64,000 nt of DNA from positions 62,001-126,000 of the forward strand of contig QOQU01000004.1 of assembly GCA_003327455.1 (NCBI GenBank), read 5' to 3'. Within the stretch, counting starts at the first letter, position 1. Each line of letters begins with the position of its first letter. Under the pieces are notes generated by a model. The model had not been told where the DNA came from, ran no database searches, and saw only the letters and a program-made list of their open reading frames with translations. Made by a program: the position numbers and the translations under genes. Shown here piece after piece: positions 8,137 through 18,745 of this stretch. The DNA comes from Anaerolineae bacterium. Lineage in GTDB: Bacteria; Chloroflexota; Anaerolineae; Anaerolineales; UBA4823.

Positions 8137-9651
8137 GTGAGTTCGATCCCTCATGTCGAGACACGTAACATCAGCAAGCGGTTCGATGCAATCGAGGCAT
8201 TGGTTGACATCAACCTGACGATCGAACGAGGAACGATTCATGCCCTGGTCGGGGAAAATGGTGCTGGTAAGTCAACGCTTGGAAAGATCATCAGCGGTAT
8301 TATCCGCCCTGACCAGGGCGAGCTAATTGTCAATGGTAGGGTGGCCCATTACACATCACCTTCTGACGCATTAGCGGATGGCATAACCATCATTTCCCAG
8401 GAACTTTCCCTTGTCCCAAAGTTGAATGTAATGGAGAATGTCTTTCTAGGGATGGAATCGCGAAAAATGGGGATAATACAGCAAGAAGTCTTGCGACAGC
8501 GGTATGCTCAACTCATCGAACGCTCAGGATTCGACATTCCTGGCAATGTTCCAGTAGCAAAGATGCGAGTCGCTGACCAAAAAAAGGTTGAGATACTACG
8601 CGCTATCGCCCGTAATGCTCAATTGATCGTTATGGACGAACCAACTGCTGCATTATCCTCCGACGAAACAAAGAAGCTCCTAAAAATAGTGCGTTGGCTG
8701 CGCGCGACTGGCAAGACCATCGTTTATATCTCCCATTATCTCGAAGAAGTGCTTAGTTTGGCGGATGTTGTAACTGTGTTACGCAATGGTCATTTAATAC
8801 GCACTTCTCCAGCAAGCCAAGAAACGCCTGAGAGCCTAGTTACTGCTATGATTGGGCGATCATTGAATTTAGCGTTTCCGCCAAAAGTCCCTATGGCATT
8901 AGATGCACCTGTTGTGCTTTCGGTAGAAGGTTTAACTCGAAATGGCTTTATTGAAAATGTCTCGTTCTATGTTCGAGCTGGGGAGATTGTTGGATTGGCA
9001 GGATTAGTAGGAAGTGGGCGCTCTGAGGTAGCCCGAGCTATATTTGGAGCTGACCCTATTGATCGAGGGCAAATACGAGTTAATGGGAAACCAGTAAAGA
9101 TCAATTCCCCTGCTGATGCAATCCGCACTGGCATTGTCCTTCTACCCGAGAGTCGAAAAACGCAAGGGTTAATCATGACCCTCGGAGTTGGACAAAATGT
9201 TACCCTACCCCATCTGAATACGCTCAGCAAAGCCAGTCTGATCAGCGGGCAACGGGAATATCGCGAGACAAGGAATCTGCTGACCGGGTTAGATGTCAGA
9301 CCCCCGAATCCGGCTATGAAAGTAACAAAATTATCCGGGGGAAATCAACAGAAAGTCTTGTTTGCAAAATGGCTATTTCGTCGCCCGAGGATTCTAATTG
9401 CAGATGAACCCACCAGTGGTGTAGATGTGGGAGCAAAACAAGCCATTTACAAGTTGATCAATTCTTTAGCTGAACAAGGAATGGGGGTTTTACTCATCTC
9501 TTCGGAAATCGAAGAGGTTTTAGGGTTAGCTCATCGTGTATATGTAATGCGTCAGGGTCGAGTGGTAGCAGAACTTGAAGGGAATTCCTTGACAGAAGAA
9601 GCAGTCATGCATGCTGTTTTCGCAACAACTGGGGAAGTGATTCATAAATAA
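8137..9651 (+). CDS. RbsA/MglA-type ABC transporter ATP-binding protein (two ABC domains)
   Basis: A 504-residue tandem ATPase. Domain 1 (about 8-240) has a canonical Walker A GENGAGKST and Walker B VMDEPTAAL, but its signature region reads MRVADQKKVEI instead of LSGGQ. Domain 2 (about 258-500) has the degenerate Walker A GLVGSGRSE normal for this family, signature LSGGNQQKV and Walker B IADEPTSGVD. The start is GTG 8137 after AAGAAAGG. It energises uptake with the permease at 9677 and the lipoprotein at 7045. Length and domain layout match ribose-type importers. Confidence 0.92.
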   Translation: MSSIPHVETRNISKRFDAIEALVDINLTIERGTIHALVGENGAGKSTLGKIISGIIRPDQGELIVNGRVAHYTSPSDALADGITIISQELSLVPKLNVMENVFLGMESRKMGIIQQEVLRQRYAQLIERSGFDIPGNVPVAKMRVADQKKVEILRAIARNAQLIVMDEPTAALSSDETKKLLKIVRWLRATGKTIVYISHYLEEVLSLADVVTVLRNGHLIRTSPASQETPESLVTAMIGRSLNLAFPPKVPMALDAPVVLSVEGLTRNGFIENVSFYVRAGEIVGLAGLVGSGRSEVARAIFGADPIDRGQIRVNGKPVKINSPADAIRTGIVLLPESRKTQGLIMTLGVGQNVTLPHLNTLSKASLISGQREYRETRNLLTGLDVRPPNPAMKVTKLSGGNQQKVLFAKWLFRRPRILIADEPTSGVDVGAKQAIYKLINSLAEQGMGVLLISSEIEEVLGLAHRVYVMRQGRVVAELEGNSLTEEAVMHAVFATTGEVIHK

Positions 9652-9676
9652 CTTAGTAAGGATAAAGAGACCTCCA

Positions 9677-10675
9677 ATGAATGAAAAGTCAAAGTTCGTC
9701 CGACGAGTTCAGTTCTTGTCAATGGAAGCGTTTTCATTTCCAAAACGCGTCCGTCTAGATACTCTGCGAGATTACGGGACGATTATTGCCTTTGTGGCTT
9801 TATTTGTTGTTCTATCGTTTACGACACCGGCCTTTCTCTCTTTGAGAAATCTGCACAACATTTTGGACCAATCCGCTCATGTAGGGATCATCGCTTGTGC
9901 TATGACTATTGTGATCATTGGGGGATGTTTTGATCTATCGGTTGGTGCTATTTTTGCCTTTGCGGGGTCATTGGCAGCGATTATTGCGCGGGCTGGTTAT
10001 ACAGAACTCGGGATTCTCACCGGTATCTCAGTTGGTTTAATTTTTGGTCTCGTCAATGGCATAATCATCACCCTGTTTCGGATCAACTCATTTATTGCCA
10101 CTCTTGCAACCAGTTTGATGATCCGTGGCATGGCTCTGGTATTGACCGGCGGACTTTTGATTGTTGTTACTGATCCGAAGTTTGCTTTATTGGGTCAGGG
10201 TCGTTTTCTGCAAATCAAATATCCGGTTTATTTATTTGCCGGCTTCGCATTGCTGACTTGGTTCATTCTTTCGCGCACAACTTTCGGTCGTTATGTCTAT
10301 GCAATTGGTGGTAATCAGGAGGCAGCGCGCCTTTCGGGTGTCAGAGTCAATTTGATCCGTATTCTGACATTCTGTCTTACTGGACTGGCAGCCGGTATCG
10401 CAGGGGTTTTAACAGTCTCTCGCATCTCCCAGGGTGTTGCAGACATTGGAGCAGGGGTTGAGTTAGATGCTATTGCTGCGACTGTGATTGGTGGAACAAG
10501 CATACTCGGTGGCGAAGGAGCGATCTGGCGCACAATCGTTGGCGTTTTGTTGTTGCGTTTGATTGGAAATGGCTTTAATTTGCTAAATGTTCCACCATTT
10601 TACCAAGGCATTTTCCAAGGCGCCATCATTATATTTGCTGTGGCTTTGGATACATTATCCAAACGTAACCGATAA
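9677..10675 (+). CDS. RbsC-type ABC transporter permease
   Basis: A 332-residue integral membrane protein with about nine to ten helices, of the branched-chain/ribose permease family (BPD_transp_2). Recognisable segments are NLHNILDQSAHVGIIACAMT, the GGCFDLSVGAIFAFAGS loop, and GRYVYAIGGNQEAARLSGV, the cytoplasmic coupling region that meets the ATPase. GGTSILGGEGAIWRTIVGVL is the conserved C-terminal part. The N-terminus of about 25 residues is polar. It is cotranscribed with the ATPase, 25 bases downstream of it. Confidence 0.92.
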   Translation: MNEKSKFVRRVQFLSMEAFSFPKRVRLDTLRDYGTIIAFVALFVVLSFTTPAFLSLRNLHNILDQSAHVGIIACAMTIVIIGGCFDLSVGAIFAFAGSLAAIIARAGYTELGILTGISVGLIFGLVNGIIITLFRINSFIATLATSLMIRGMALVLTGGLLIVVTDPKFALLGQGRFLQIKYPVYLFAGFALLTWFILSRTTFGRYVYAIGGNQEAARLSGVRVNLIRILTFCLTGLAAGIAGVLTVSRISQGVADIGAGVELDAIAATVIGGTSILGGEGAIWRTIVGVLLLRLIGNGFNLLNVPPFYQGIFQGAIIIFAVALDTLSKRNR

Positions 10676-10708
10676 AGATGTAAATCATAATTCTTAGGAG
10701 ACTGCGCT

Positions 10709-12739
10709 ATGAGTCAGAGTTGTTATTCGTTATCTGCTGATATTGGCGGAACTTTCACAGATTTTGTTGCTATTGAGGAAACATCAGGGCTGGCTTTCAC
10801 CGGGAAGGTTCTCTCAACGCCGGCAAACCAGGCAATTGCCGTATTAGAAGGCATTCGCCAACTCATACCAGACCCGAGCGAGATTGGATTTATCGTCCAC
10901 GGTACCACTGTGGGATTGAATGCCTTTCTAGAACGGAAAGGCGCACGTGTTCTATTGATCACTACAGCAGGCGTGAGCGATTATTATACAATCGCCCGCG
11001 GCGATCGTACTGATCTATATAAACTCCAATATCATAAGCCCCAAAGATTGGTGCCAAGACATGATGTGCATGAAGTGCGCGAACGAATCAAGTGGGATGG
11101 AACAGTCATAGAGCCACTGCATTTGGAGGATTTTCAACCAATTATTGAGAAGATAAAAAGAGAAAATATCCAGGCTGTAGCTATTTGTTTCCTTCATGCT
11201 TATGCATACCCACAGCACGAACTTCAAGCCCGTGAAATCTTGATGAAAGCATTGCCAGAGATTTCAGTGACCTTATCTCATGAGGTAGCACGGGAATGGC
11301 GAGAATATGAGCGCGCTTCGACCGCGATCATGAACGCTTACATCGCTCCTGGAATTGAACGATACCTCTCTAGCCTTGAGCGGGAAATGAAAGGATTGGG
11401 GGTAACTAGCACACTCTATGTGATGCAATCGAGCGGCGGGATTATGACCGCAGAGAGCGCGCGCAAACAACCTATTCGCACTCTACTCTCTGGTCCCGTA
11501 GGAGGCACCATCGGAGGGGTGGTTTTATCGAAGTGGATCAACCGACCGAATTTATTATGCGTTGATATGGGTGGAACATCATTCGACATGAGTCTGGTGA
11601 TAAACCATCAGCCCAATGTTTCCACTGTCACTTCCTTAGAGGGATTACCCTTGCTTACACCGATTGTTGATATACACACCATCGGAGCCGGTGGTGGATC
11701 TTTGGCGTGGATCGAGGCAGGAGGATTGCGCGTTGGACCGCAAAGCGCAGGTGCAGACCCCGGTCCGGCTTGTTATGGGCGAGGAGGAAATCAGCCAACC
11801 GTAACAGATGCACATCTCTCCCTGAATAGGATTGGAACCAACTCTCTATTAAGCGGTCGAATGACTTTAGATGGGGAAGCGGCGTCCCGCGTGATCCACG
11901 ACCTAGCCAACAAAATGGGATTGGATGATGTTGCACTGGCAGAAGGCATCCTTTCGATCATCAATGCGAAAATGGCAGATGGGATTCGAACGATCACCAT
12001 TGCTCAAGGTATTGATCCGCGTGATTTCTCTCTGCTGGCATTTGGAGGCGCAGGCCCCATGCATGCTGTCTGGCTTGCTGAAGAATTGGGTATACGTGAA
12101 ACCATCATTCCTTTCAGCCCTGGCACTTTCTCTGCTTCGGGGATGTTGCAAACCGATATCCGACATGACTTTTCACACAGTTATTATCGCCTCTTGACTA
12201 AGGTCGATCCTCAGGATATGGCGAATGTTTATGCCCGCTTGATCGAAGAGGGTCGCGAAGCTCTAAAAGAGGAATCCGTACCGCCTGAAGACATGCACTT
12301 CGAGTTGTCTAGTGATATGCGTTATCAAGGTCAAGAGTATTCGATCAATGTACGCATTGGGAAAGACTTCAAACTGAGTGAAATTGAGAAGGCTTTCCAT
12401 GAGGCTTATCGGGTACGTTATGGGCATGCCACGCCCGGAGCGCCAGTGGAGTTTGTTACTTTGAGAGTCGCTGCGTTTGGATTGACCAAGCGTAAGTTCA
12501 TTGGCTATCGGACATCTACAGATAGACATGATCCTCTCATTGATACTAGACGTGTCATCTTTGATGGTTGCGCCTACTCAACTCCCATCTTGCGACGTGA
12601 GTGGATACCGTTGGGATCGGTTTATGCAGGCCCAGTGGTCATTGAAGAAGATAGCGCTACCACTATCGTACCACCTGGGTATGAAAGTATGATAGATCAA
12701 TTCGGTAACATTATTATTGTCAGAAAGGAGGCGAAATGA
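10709..12739 (+). CDS. hyuA: Hydantoinase/oxoprolinase subunit A (HyuA)
   Basis: A 676-residue member of the N-methylhydantoinase A / 5-oxoprolinase A family. It has an N-terminal ASKHA-type phosphate-binding start (ADIGGTFTDFV), the LSGPVGGTIGG segment (about residue 265), DMGGTSFDMSL (about 290) and GAGGGSLAWI. These ATP-dependent enzymes open cyclic amides: 5-oxoproline to glutamate, or hydantoins to carbamoyl amino acids. It overlaps the next gene as ATGA, so translation is coupled. Substrate specificity cannot be assigned from sequence alone; a ring-opening step on a proline-like or hydantoin compound fits the cluster. Confidence 0.9.
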   Translation: MSQSCYSLSADIGGTFTDFVAIEETSGLAFTGKVLSTPANQAIAVLEGIRQLIPDPSEIGFIVHGTTVGLNAFLERKGARVLLITTAGVSDYYTIARGDRTDLYKLQYHKPQRLVPRHDVHEVRERIKWDGTVIEPLHLEDFQPIIEKIKRENIQAVAICFLHAYAYPQHELQAREILMKALPEISVTLSHEVAREWREYERASTAIMNAYIAPGIERYLSSLEREMKGLGVTSTLYVMQSSGGIMTAESARKQPIRTLLSGPVGGTIGGVVLSKWINRPNLLCVDMGGTSFDMSLVINHQPNVSTVTSLEGLPLLTPIVDIHTIGAGGGSLAWIEAGGLRVGPQSAGADPGPACYGRGGNQPTVTDAHLSLNRIGTNSLLSGRMTLDGEAASRVIHDLANKMGLDDVALAEGILSIINAKMADGIRTITIAQGIDPRDFSLLAFGGAGPMHAVWLAEELGIRETIIPFSPGTFSASGMLQTDIRHDFSHSYYRLLTKVDPQDMANVYARLIEEGREALKEESVPPEDMHFELSSDMRYQGQEYSINVRIGKDFKLSEIEKAFHEAYRVRYGHATPGAPVEFVTLRVAAFGLTKRKFIGYRTSTDRHDPLIDTRRVIFDGCAYSTPILRREWIPLGSVYAGPVVIEEDSATTIVPPGYESMIDQFGNIIIVRKEAK

Positions 12740-14475
12740 ACGCTCGTCCCGATCCAATTACTACCGAAATCATTCGGAATGCATTTATATCCATAGCAGA
12801 TGATATGAATGCAACGCTATTTCGTAGTGCCTACTCTCCAGTAATATATGAGGGACGTGATTGTGCAGTAGCCCTCCTTGATGAAAATGGAGATGTACTA
12901 GCACAATCGGTTGGCGTACCGCTTTTTCTGGGCAATTTAGAGGTTTGTGTCAAAATTACCGCCGAGAAATTTGGTTGGGATATCTTTAAACCCGGCGACG
13001 TGTTTTACATGAATGATTCCTACTTGCAAGGTACTCATCTGAACGACGCCACAATATTCGCTCCAATATTCTGGCGTGGGAAGCGGGTTGGTTTTTCGGC
13101 TAGTCGCGCCCATTGGCTAGATGTTGGTGGCAAGGATCCGAGCCAGACAACCGACTCGGTAGAAATTTACCAGGAGGGTATGCGCTGGCCTCCCACGCGC
13201 ATCTACCAAAATGGAGAACCACGTCAAGATATTTTGGAGGTTTTGCGAGCTAATAGTCGCTTTGGTCATTTACTTATTGGAGACCTGAACGCCCAAGTGG
13301 CAGCAATGCGCACCGGAGAGGCACGCTTTCAGGCTATTCTGGATCGCTTTGGCTATGAAACTGTGCTGGCAGCCCGGGATGAAATTTTCCGACAGTCCGA
13401 ACAAATGGAAAGGGATGCCGTCAAGGCAATTCCCGATGGCGTATATACCGCTCGGGGGTTTTTAGATGACGACGGGCTCGGCAATGGTCCCGTGCCGCTC
13501 CAGATCCAGATAGAAGTAAAAGATGACCAAATTCATGTTGACCTTAGTGGTTCCTCTCCAATGACGCGTGGACCAATAAACTCTGGATTCGCTCAAACCG
13601 TCTCAGCTTGTCGTATGGCATTTAAGATGTTGATACATCCTGAACGCCCGGTAGATGGTGGGACATTCAGAACCCTGACCGTGAAAGTTCCAGAAGGCTG
13701 CCTTTTCAATGCCAAAGAACCGGCTCCATGTCAGTGGTATTTTACCCCACAGGGCTTGCTGATTGATCTATTTATTAAAGCACTTGCTCCAGTGCTCCCT
13801 GATCAAGCAGCAGCCGCTCATTATGGCGATTCGATGGTAATTTGGTTCGACGGCGTAGACCCACGCAAAGAGAATAAACGTTTTCTTGCTTTGGAGGCGA
13901 ATCCAGGCGGATGGGGTGCTTTTAGTCGAGGAGATGGACAGGACGCATTGATTAACATCGTCAACGGGCCCTTTAAAGATATGCCTATTGAAGTATACGA
14001 AAACGAATATCCAATTATGATACGCGAGTATGGGATTCGCCCCGACAGCGGCGGACCTGGTCGGTTCCGTGGAGGATGTGGTGTGTATCGCACCTATGTT
14101 ATAGAATCTCCAGCCTCGCTGTTTACTTGGTTTGAAAGATCAGTTACTCCTGCCTGGGGCTTATTCGGCGGGAAGGATGGTGCAGGTCCGGATGTGGTGG
14201 TAAACCCTGGATGCCCAAATGAACTGCGTAAGCTCAAGTTCAATGCCCTTCAACTGAAAAGCGGAGATGTGGTGCGCTTCTACACCGGTGGTGGTGGAGG
14301 GTATGGTCAACCTTGGAAGCGTGACCCTGAGCGCGTTCGAGATGATGTGATTAACGGGTATGTAACTCGGCAAGGCGCAGAACGTCATTATGGCGTTGTT
14401 CTGTGCGACGACTTTTCAGTAGATGAGGAAGCTACTCGAGAGAGACGCCAGGCAATGCAGACAGAAGCTATGTAA
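12736..14475 (+). CDS. hyuB: Hydantoinase/oxoprolinase subunit B (HyuB)
   Basis: A 579-residue partner of the preceding HyuA. Family motifs are SAYSPVIYEGRDCAVAL near the N-terminus, NDSYLQGTHLNDATIF (about 95), SGFAQTVSACRMAFK (about 280), and the C-terminal glycine-rich FYTGGGGGYGQPWKRD. HyuA and HyuB together form the ATP-dependent cyclic amidohydrolase. The ATG lies inside the hyuA stop region (4-base overlap). It is followed after about 160 bases by the interrupted racemase. Base composition is AT-richer than the genes from 16.3 kb on. Confidence 0.9.
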   Translation: MNARPDPITTEIIRNAFISIADDMNATLFRSAYSPVIYEGRDCAVALLDENGDVLAQSVGVPLFLGNLEVCVKITAEKFGWDIFKPGDVFYMNDSYLQGTHLNDATIFAPIFWRGKRVGFSASRAHWLDVGGKDPSQTTDSVEIYQEGMRWPPTRIYQNGEPRQDILEVLRANSRFGHLLIGDLNAQVAAMRTGEARFQAILDRFGYETVLAARDEIFRQSEQMERDAVKAIPDGVYTARGFLDDDGLGNGPVPLQIQIEVKDDQIHVDLSGSSPMTRGPINSGFAQTVSACRMAFKMLIHPERPVDGGTFRTLTVKVPEGCLFNAKEPAPCQWYFTPQGLLIDLFIKALAPVLPDQAAAAHYGDSMVIWFDGVDPRKENKRFLALEANPGGWGAFSRGDGQDALINIVNGPFKDMPIEVYENEYPIMIREYGIRPDSGGPGRFRGGCGVYRTYVIESPASLFTWFERSVTPAWGLFGGKDGAGPDVVVNPGCPNELRKLKFNALQLKSGDVVRFYTGGGGGYGQPWKRDPERVRDDVINGYVTRQGAERHYGVVLCDDFSVDEEATRERRQAMQTEAM

Positions 14476-14798
14476 ATCCTTGCAGACACGGTTCTCTTCT
14501 CAGTTAATGTCGAGGGTCCAAAATCAAACAAGTTTCTACCAAGCTTATTCGCAAAGGATTATTTTGAACCTCGATGAGATCAAGAAGGTTGCCCTGGATG
14601 GGCATATATCGCAGGACATGAAAGAATAATAGGTTGAGTAAGCGCATCTTATGGATTAATCCAATCGGCTTCGAGGGATTTAATAAAGACATTTATCGAA
14701 TACTCGAAGGAGCAAGAGCGATAGACACAGAAGTTGAAGTAGTCTCGCTACCAGCAGACCGCCCTCACCATCTTCAGTATCATGCCTATGAAGGATTA

Positions 14799-15656
<858 letters not shown>

Positions 15657-16283
15657 TAGTCATCGCAGATATTATCTGTATAACTTATCACTCATCAGAG
15701 AAATATGACGGGATTGTGATAGGGTGCTTTTATGATGTAGGATTAAGAGAGGCTCGTGAAGTCTCTGGACATGCGATTGTTACCGCACCTTGTGAGACAT
15801 CTACAGCCATCGCTAGTAGTTTGGGGAACACATTTTCGATTCTGGTCAGCAGCCGCAAGTGCATTCATAAAATGCAAGAAAATGTTCGCCTCTATGGATA
15901 CGAGCATCGGTTAGCCTCAATGCGTCCTTTGGATATTGGGATACATGAAATGCACCTGAATGCAGAATACACCTCTGAGCGTTTGTTATATGAAGGGCGA
16001 AGAGCAATTGAGGAAGATGGGGCTGAAGTCTTGATTCTGGGATGTGCAGCAATTTACGGTTTTCATCAGAAGATGCAGGATTTACTAGGTGTACCAGTTA
16101 TTGATGCTGTTCTAGCTCCGTTTAAATATGCGGAATTTTTGGCTGAACTTGCACAGAGGTTTCATTGGTATCCAAGCCGGAAGTGGGGGAATGAATCTCC
16201 TCCACCTTCTGAAATAAAAGAATGGGGGTTGTTTAATAATAGAGAAGACTTCATATGACAGATGTTTGGAGATTGATACATCC

Positions 16284-17441
16284 ATGAGACATCCTGATGT
16301 CGTCATCGTTGGCGGAGGAATTATTGGTTGCGCCTGTGCCTATTATCTTTCTAAAGAGGGGGTGCGCGTCCTCTTGATTGAAAGGGGAGGTATAGGCTGC
16401 GGCGCCTCTAAAGCCGGTATGACCCATGTGGTCACTTGGGAGGAGCCAGAGGTTCACCTGCAACTTGCCAAGGCAAGCCGGCGTCTCTATCAGGAACTCA
16501 GCCAGGTGTTACCGCTGGACATTCAATACCGTGAGACAGGCAGCATTGCTATTGTCGAGCGCCCTGAGGGCATGGCAGCCTTCGAGGAGACCGTGCGTCG
16601 CTTGCAAGCATGGGGGGTGAAATGCCGTCTCTTGAGCGCAACTGAGCTGACTTCCCTCGAGCCAAACATTGCTCCAGATGTCGGCGGTGGGGCGTATTTC
16701 GAGGAGGATGCCCAGGTCAGTCCCCTTCACGCTACCCACGCCATGGCTTGGGCGGCAAAAGAGCGTGGCGCAGTCATCGAGACCTTCAGCGAAGTAGTGG
16801 GCATCGAGCGCAGCCCTGACGGTCATCAGGTAACTGCTGTCCAAACTGCGAAGGGTCGCATTCCATGTTCGAGCATCGTTATTGCCGCTGGGGCGTGGAG
16901 TGGGCAGATCGCAAAGTTGGTTGGCCTGGACGTGCCCATCTTACCCCGCAAGGGCACCTTAGTCGTTACCGCGCCGGTGCCAGAGGGTCTCTTTCGATGT
17001 AAAATTCTCCTGGCGGCTGGATATATGGACTCGGTGAGAGAGGGCGCCAGCAGTAGCGTTGCGGTCGCTGCCAATATTCAACAAGTTAAAAACGGCAATC
17101 TGCTTCTGGGTAGCAGTCGCCAATTCGTCGGCTTCGATGCGCGTGTGGATGCCTATGTGGTATCCATGATGATAAAGCGCAATCTACGTTTTTTCCCCGT
17201 GCTGGCAAAGGTCACCGCCATCCGTACTTGGGCAGGTTTCCGACCCTATACACCGGACTTATTGCCCATCATCTCGGCGGTGGATTCTATTGAGGGGCTC
17301 TACATTGCTGCCGGACATGAAGGCATTGGCATTACCGAAGCACCCATCACAGGCAAACTGATCAGCCAAATTGTTACAGGACAGGCGCCAGATATGCCGC
17401 TTGGTGTGCTTTCGTTGTCGCGCTTCAATGAGATTTCTTAA
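16284..17441 (+). CDS. FAD-dependent DAO-family oxidoreductase; probable beta subunit of a D-hydroxyproline dehydrogenase
   Basis: A 385-residue flavoprotein of the D-amino-acid oxidase/sarcosine oxidase-beta family. The N-terminal dinucleotide-binding motif is VIVGGGIIG (residues 7-15), followed by the ADP-ribose Glu in LLIERGGIGCGASKAG; the C-terminal FAD contact is IAAGHEGIGITEAPITG. In heterotrimeric D-hydroxyproline dehydrogenases this type of subunit oxidises the amino acid and works with a FAD/BFD subunit and a small 2Fe-2S subunit. Both of those occur downstream (22750 and 22456). ATG 16284 is preferred over TTG 16266. By eye, GC-rich codon use begins within this gene. Confidence 0.82.
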   Translation: MRHPDVVIVGGGIIGCACAYYLSKEGVRVLLIERGGIGCGASKAGMTHVVTWEEPEVHLQLAKASRRLYQELSQVLPLDIQYRETGSIAIVERPEGMAAFEETVRRLQAWGVKCRLLSATELTSLEPNIAPDVGGGAYFEEDAQVSPLHATHAMAWAAKERGAVIETFSEVVGIERSPDGHQVTAVQTAKGRIPCSSIVIAAGAWSGQIAKLVGLDVPILPRKGTLVVTAPVPEGLFRCKILLAAGYMDSVREGASSSVAVAANIQQVKNGNLLLGSSRQFVGFDARVDAYVVSMMIKRNLRFFPVLAKVTAIRTWAGFRPYTPDLLPIISAVDSIEGLYIAAGHEGIGITEAPITGKLISQIVTGQAPDMPLGVLSLSRFNEIS

Positions 17442-17468
17442 TTCTGTCATGATTATGGAGGCTTTGTC

Positions 17469-18380
17469 ATGGTGAAAAAATTTCGTGGTGTCTTTGCTGT
17501 GATCTGCACGCCTTTCGACGAGAAGGGAGAACTGGACGAAGTTGCCTTGCGCAGGCACATTCGCTATCTCTTGGATGACTGTGGTGTTCACAGCATCATA
17601 CCCACCGGCAGTACCGGGGAGTTTGCCTTTCTGAGCGAGTCGGAACGTCTGCGCGTCATGGATGTCACTTTAGAGGAAGTCAACCGAAAGGTGCCAGTGT
17701 TTATTGGCACCGCTGCCTGCTCAACGCGCGAGACGATCAAATATGCACAATGTGCCGAGCGGGCTGGGGCGGATGGGGTTATGGTGGTCTCCCCCTATTA
17801 TGGCAGTCTTTCGCAAGAGGAACTCTATGCCCACTTTGCCACTTTGGCGCAGAATATATCCATTCCCATTATTCTCTACAACAACCCAGGCACCTCGGGC
17901 TCGGATATGTTACCCCCACTGGTTGCCCGTCTGGCGGAGTTCGACAACATCGCCGCTATCAAAGAGAGCAGTGGTGTCATGCAGCGAATCTCCGAAATCA
18001 TGCGCTTATGTGGCGACAGGATCGAGGTACTCTGCGGTTGCGATACGCTGGTGTTGGAGATGTTCCAGATGGGCGTGGAGGGTTGGGTGGCTGCGCCTGC
18101 TAACCTGATTGGTGAGCTTTGCGCGCAGCTGTTCGACCTGGCAGTGGAACAGAAAGACTTTGCCAAAGCGCGTGAATTGTATTTCAAAGTATTGCCTCTA
18201 ATGGACCTCTTTGAGTCCTCAGGCAAGTATGTGCAATTGGCGAAAGCCGGGCTAGCCATGCGCGGCTTGCCTATCGGTAAACCGCGCCCCCCCTTGTTGC
18301 CTCCCGAGCCTCATCTGCTAGAAAGGTTGCAAGAAATCCTCATCTCTCTCGGTTTGCTTAAAAACCCAACCACGCTATGA
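17469..18380 (+). CDS. DapA/NAL-family lyase; probable 1-pyrroline-4-hydroxy-2-carboxylate deaminase
   Basis: A 303-residue class I aldolase-fold protein. The GSTGE phosphate/carboxylate loop is near residue 47, Tyr110-Tyr111 lie in SPYYGS, catalytic Tyr137 is in ILYNNPGTSG and the Schiff-base Lys165 is in AIKESSG. The family includes dihydrodipicolinate synthase and the hydroxyproline-pathway deaminase that makes 2-oxoglutarate semialdehyde. Placement directly after the DAO subunit, with an epimerase in the cluster, favours the deaminase over lysine synthesis. Its end overlaps the MoaD-like start as ATGA. Exact substrate is inference. Confidence 0.85.
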   Translation: MVKKFRGVFAVICTPFDEKGELDEVALRRHIRYLLDDCGVHSIIPTGSTGEFAFLSESERLRVMDVTLEEVNRKVPVFIGTAACSTRETIKYAQCAERAGADGVMVVSPYYGSLSQEELYAHFATLAQNISIPIILYNNPGTSGSDMLPPLVARLAEFDNIAAIKESSGVMQRISEIMRLCGDRIEVLCGCDTLVLEMFQMGVEGWVAAPANLIGELCAQLFDLAVEQKDFAKARELYFKVLPLMDLFESSGKYVQLAKAGLAMRGLPIGKPRPPLLPPEPHLLERLQEILISLGLLKNPTTL

Positions 18381-18655
18381 AAGTTCTCTTTCGACCCATC
18401 GGCGATCTGCGCGATTACTTCGGTCGCGAACCCCAGGAGATCGAACTCCCCAATAACGCCGTTGTCAGGGACCTCCTGGAAGTGGTTGCTGAACGTTGGG
18501 GGAATGCACTACCTGCCTATCTGTGGGATAGTCAAAATCGCACTTTCCGCGGTGCAGTGTATTTCGTCGTGGATGGCAAAGTTCTCAAAGACCTGGATGC
18601 ACCCCTGCGCGATGGACTTGAAGTGATCCTGCTCAAAGCCCTGGCAGGAGGTTGA
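18377..18655 (+). CDS. MoaD/ThiS-family sulfur carrier beside the aldehyde oxidoreductase
   Basis: A 92-residue ubiquitin-fold protein ending in the required Gly-Gly (KALAGG), the site of thiocarboxylation. MoaD-like proteins give sulfur to the dithiolene of molybdopterin/tungstopterin. A dedicated copy is common next to aldehyde:ferredoxin oxidoreductase genes, as here, 90 bases before the next ORF. Its start overlaps the DapA-family stop by four bases, which ties cofactor supply to the catabolic operon. Confidence 0.88.
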   Translation: MKVLFRPIGDLRDYFGREPQEIELPNNAVVRDLLEVVAERWGNALPAYLWDSQNRTFRGAVYFVVDGKVLKDLDAPLRDGLEVILLKALAGG

Positions 18656-18745
18656 AAACAGCTAAGACAATAGATGGCGTGCGAGTTGGGCAATGGTTAA
18701 TTCATCGAAAACACAAAGAATCATCTGAGTTATTTAGGAGGAACC

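Noticed and set aside
14423-14629. A 68-codon ORF after hyuB
   Set aside because: It overlaps the end of hyuB, has no ribosome site of its own and no recognisable pattern.
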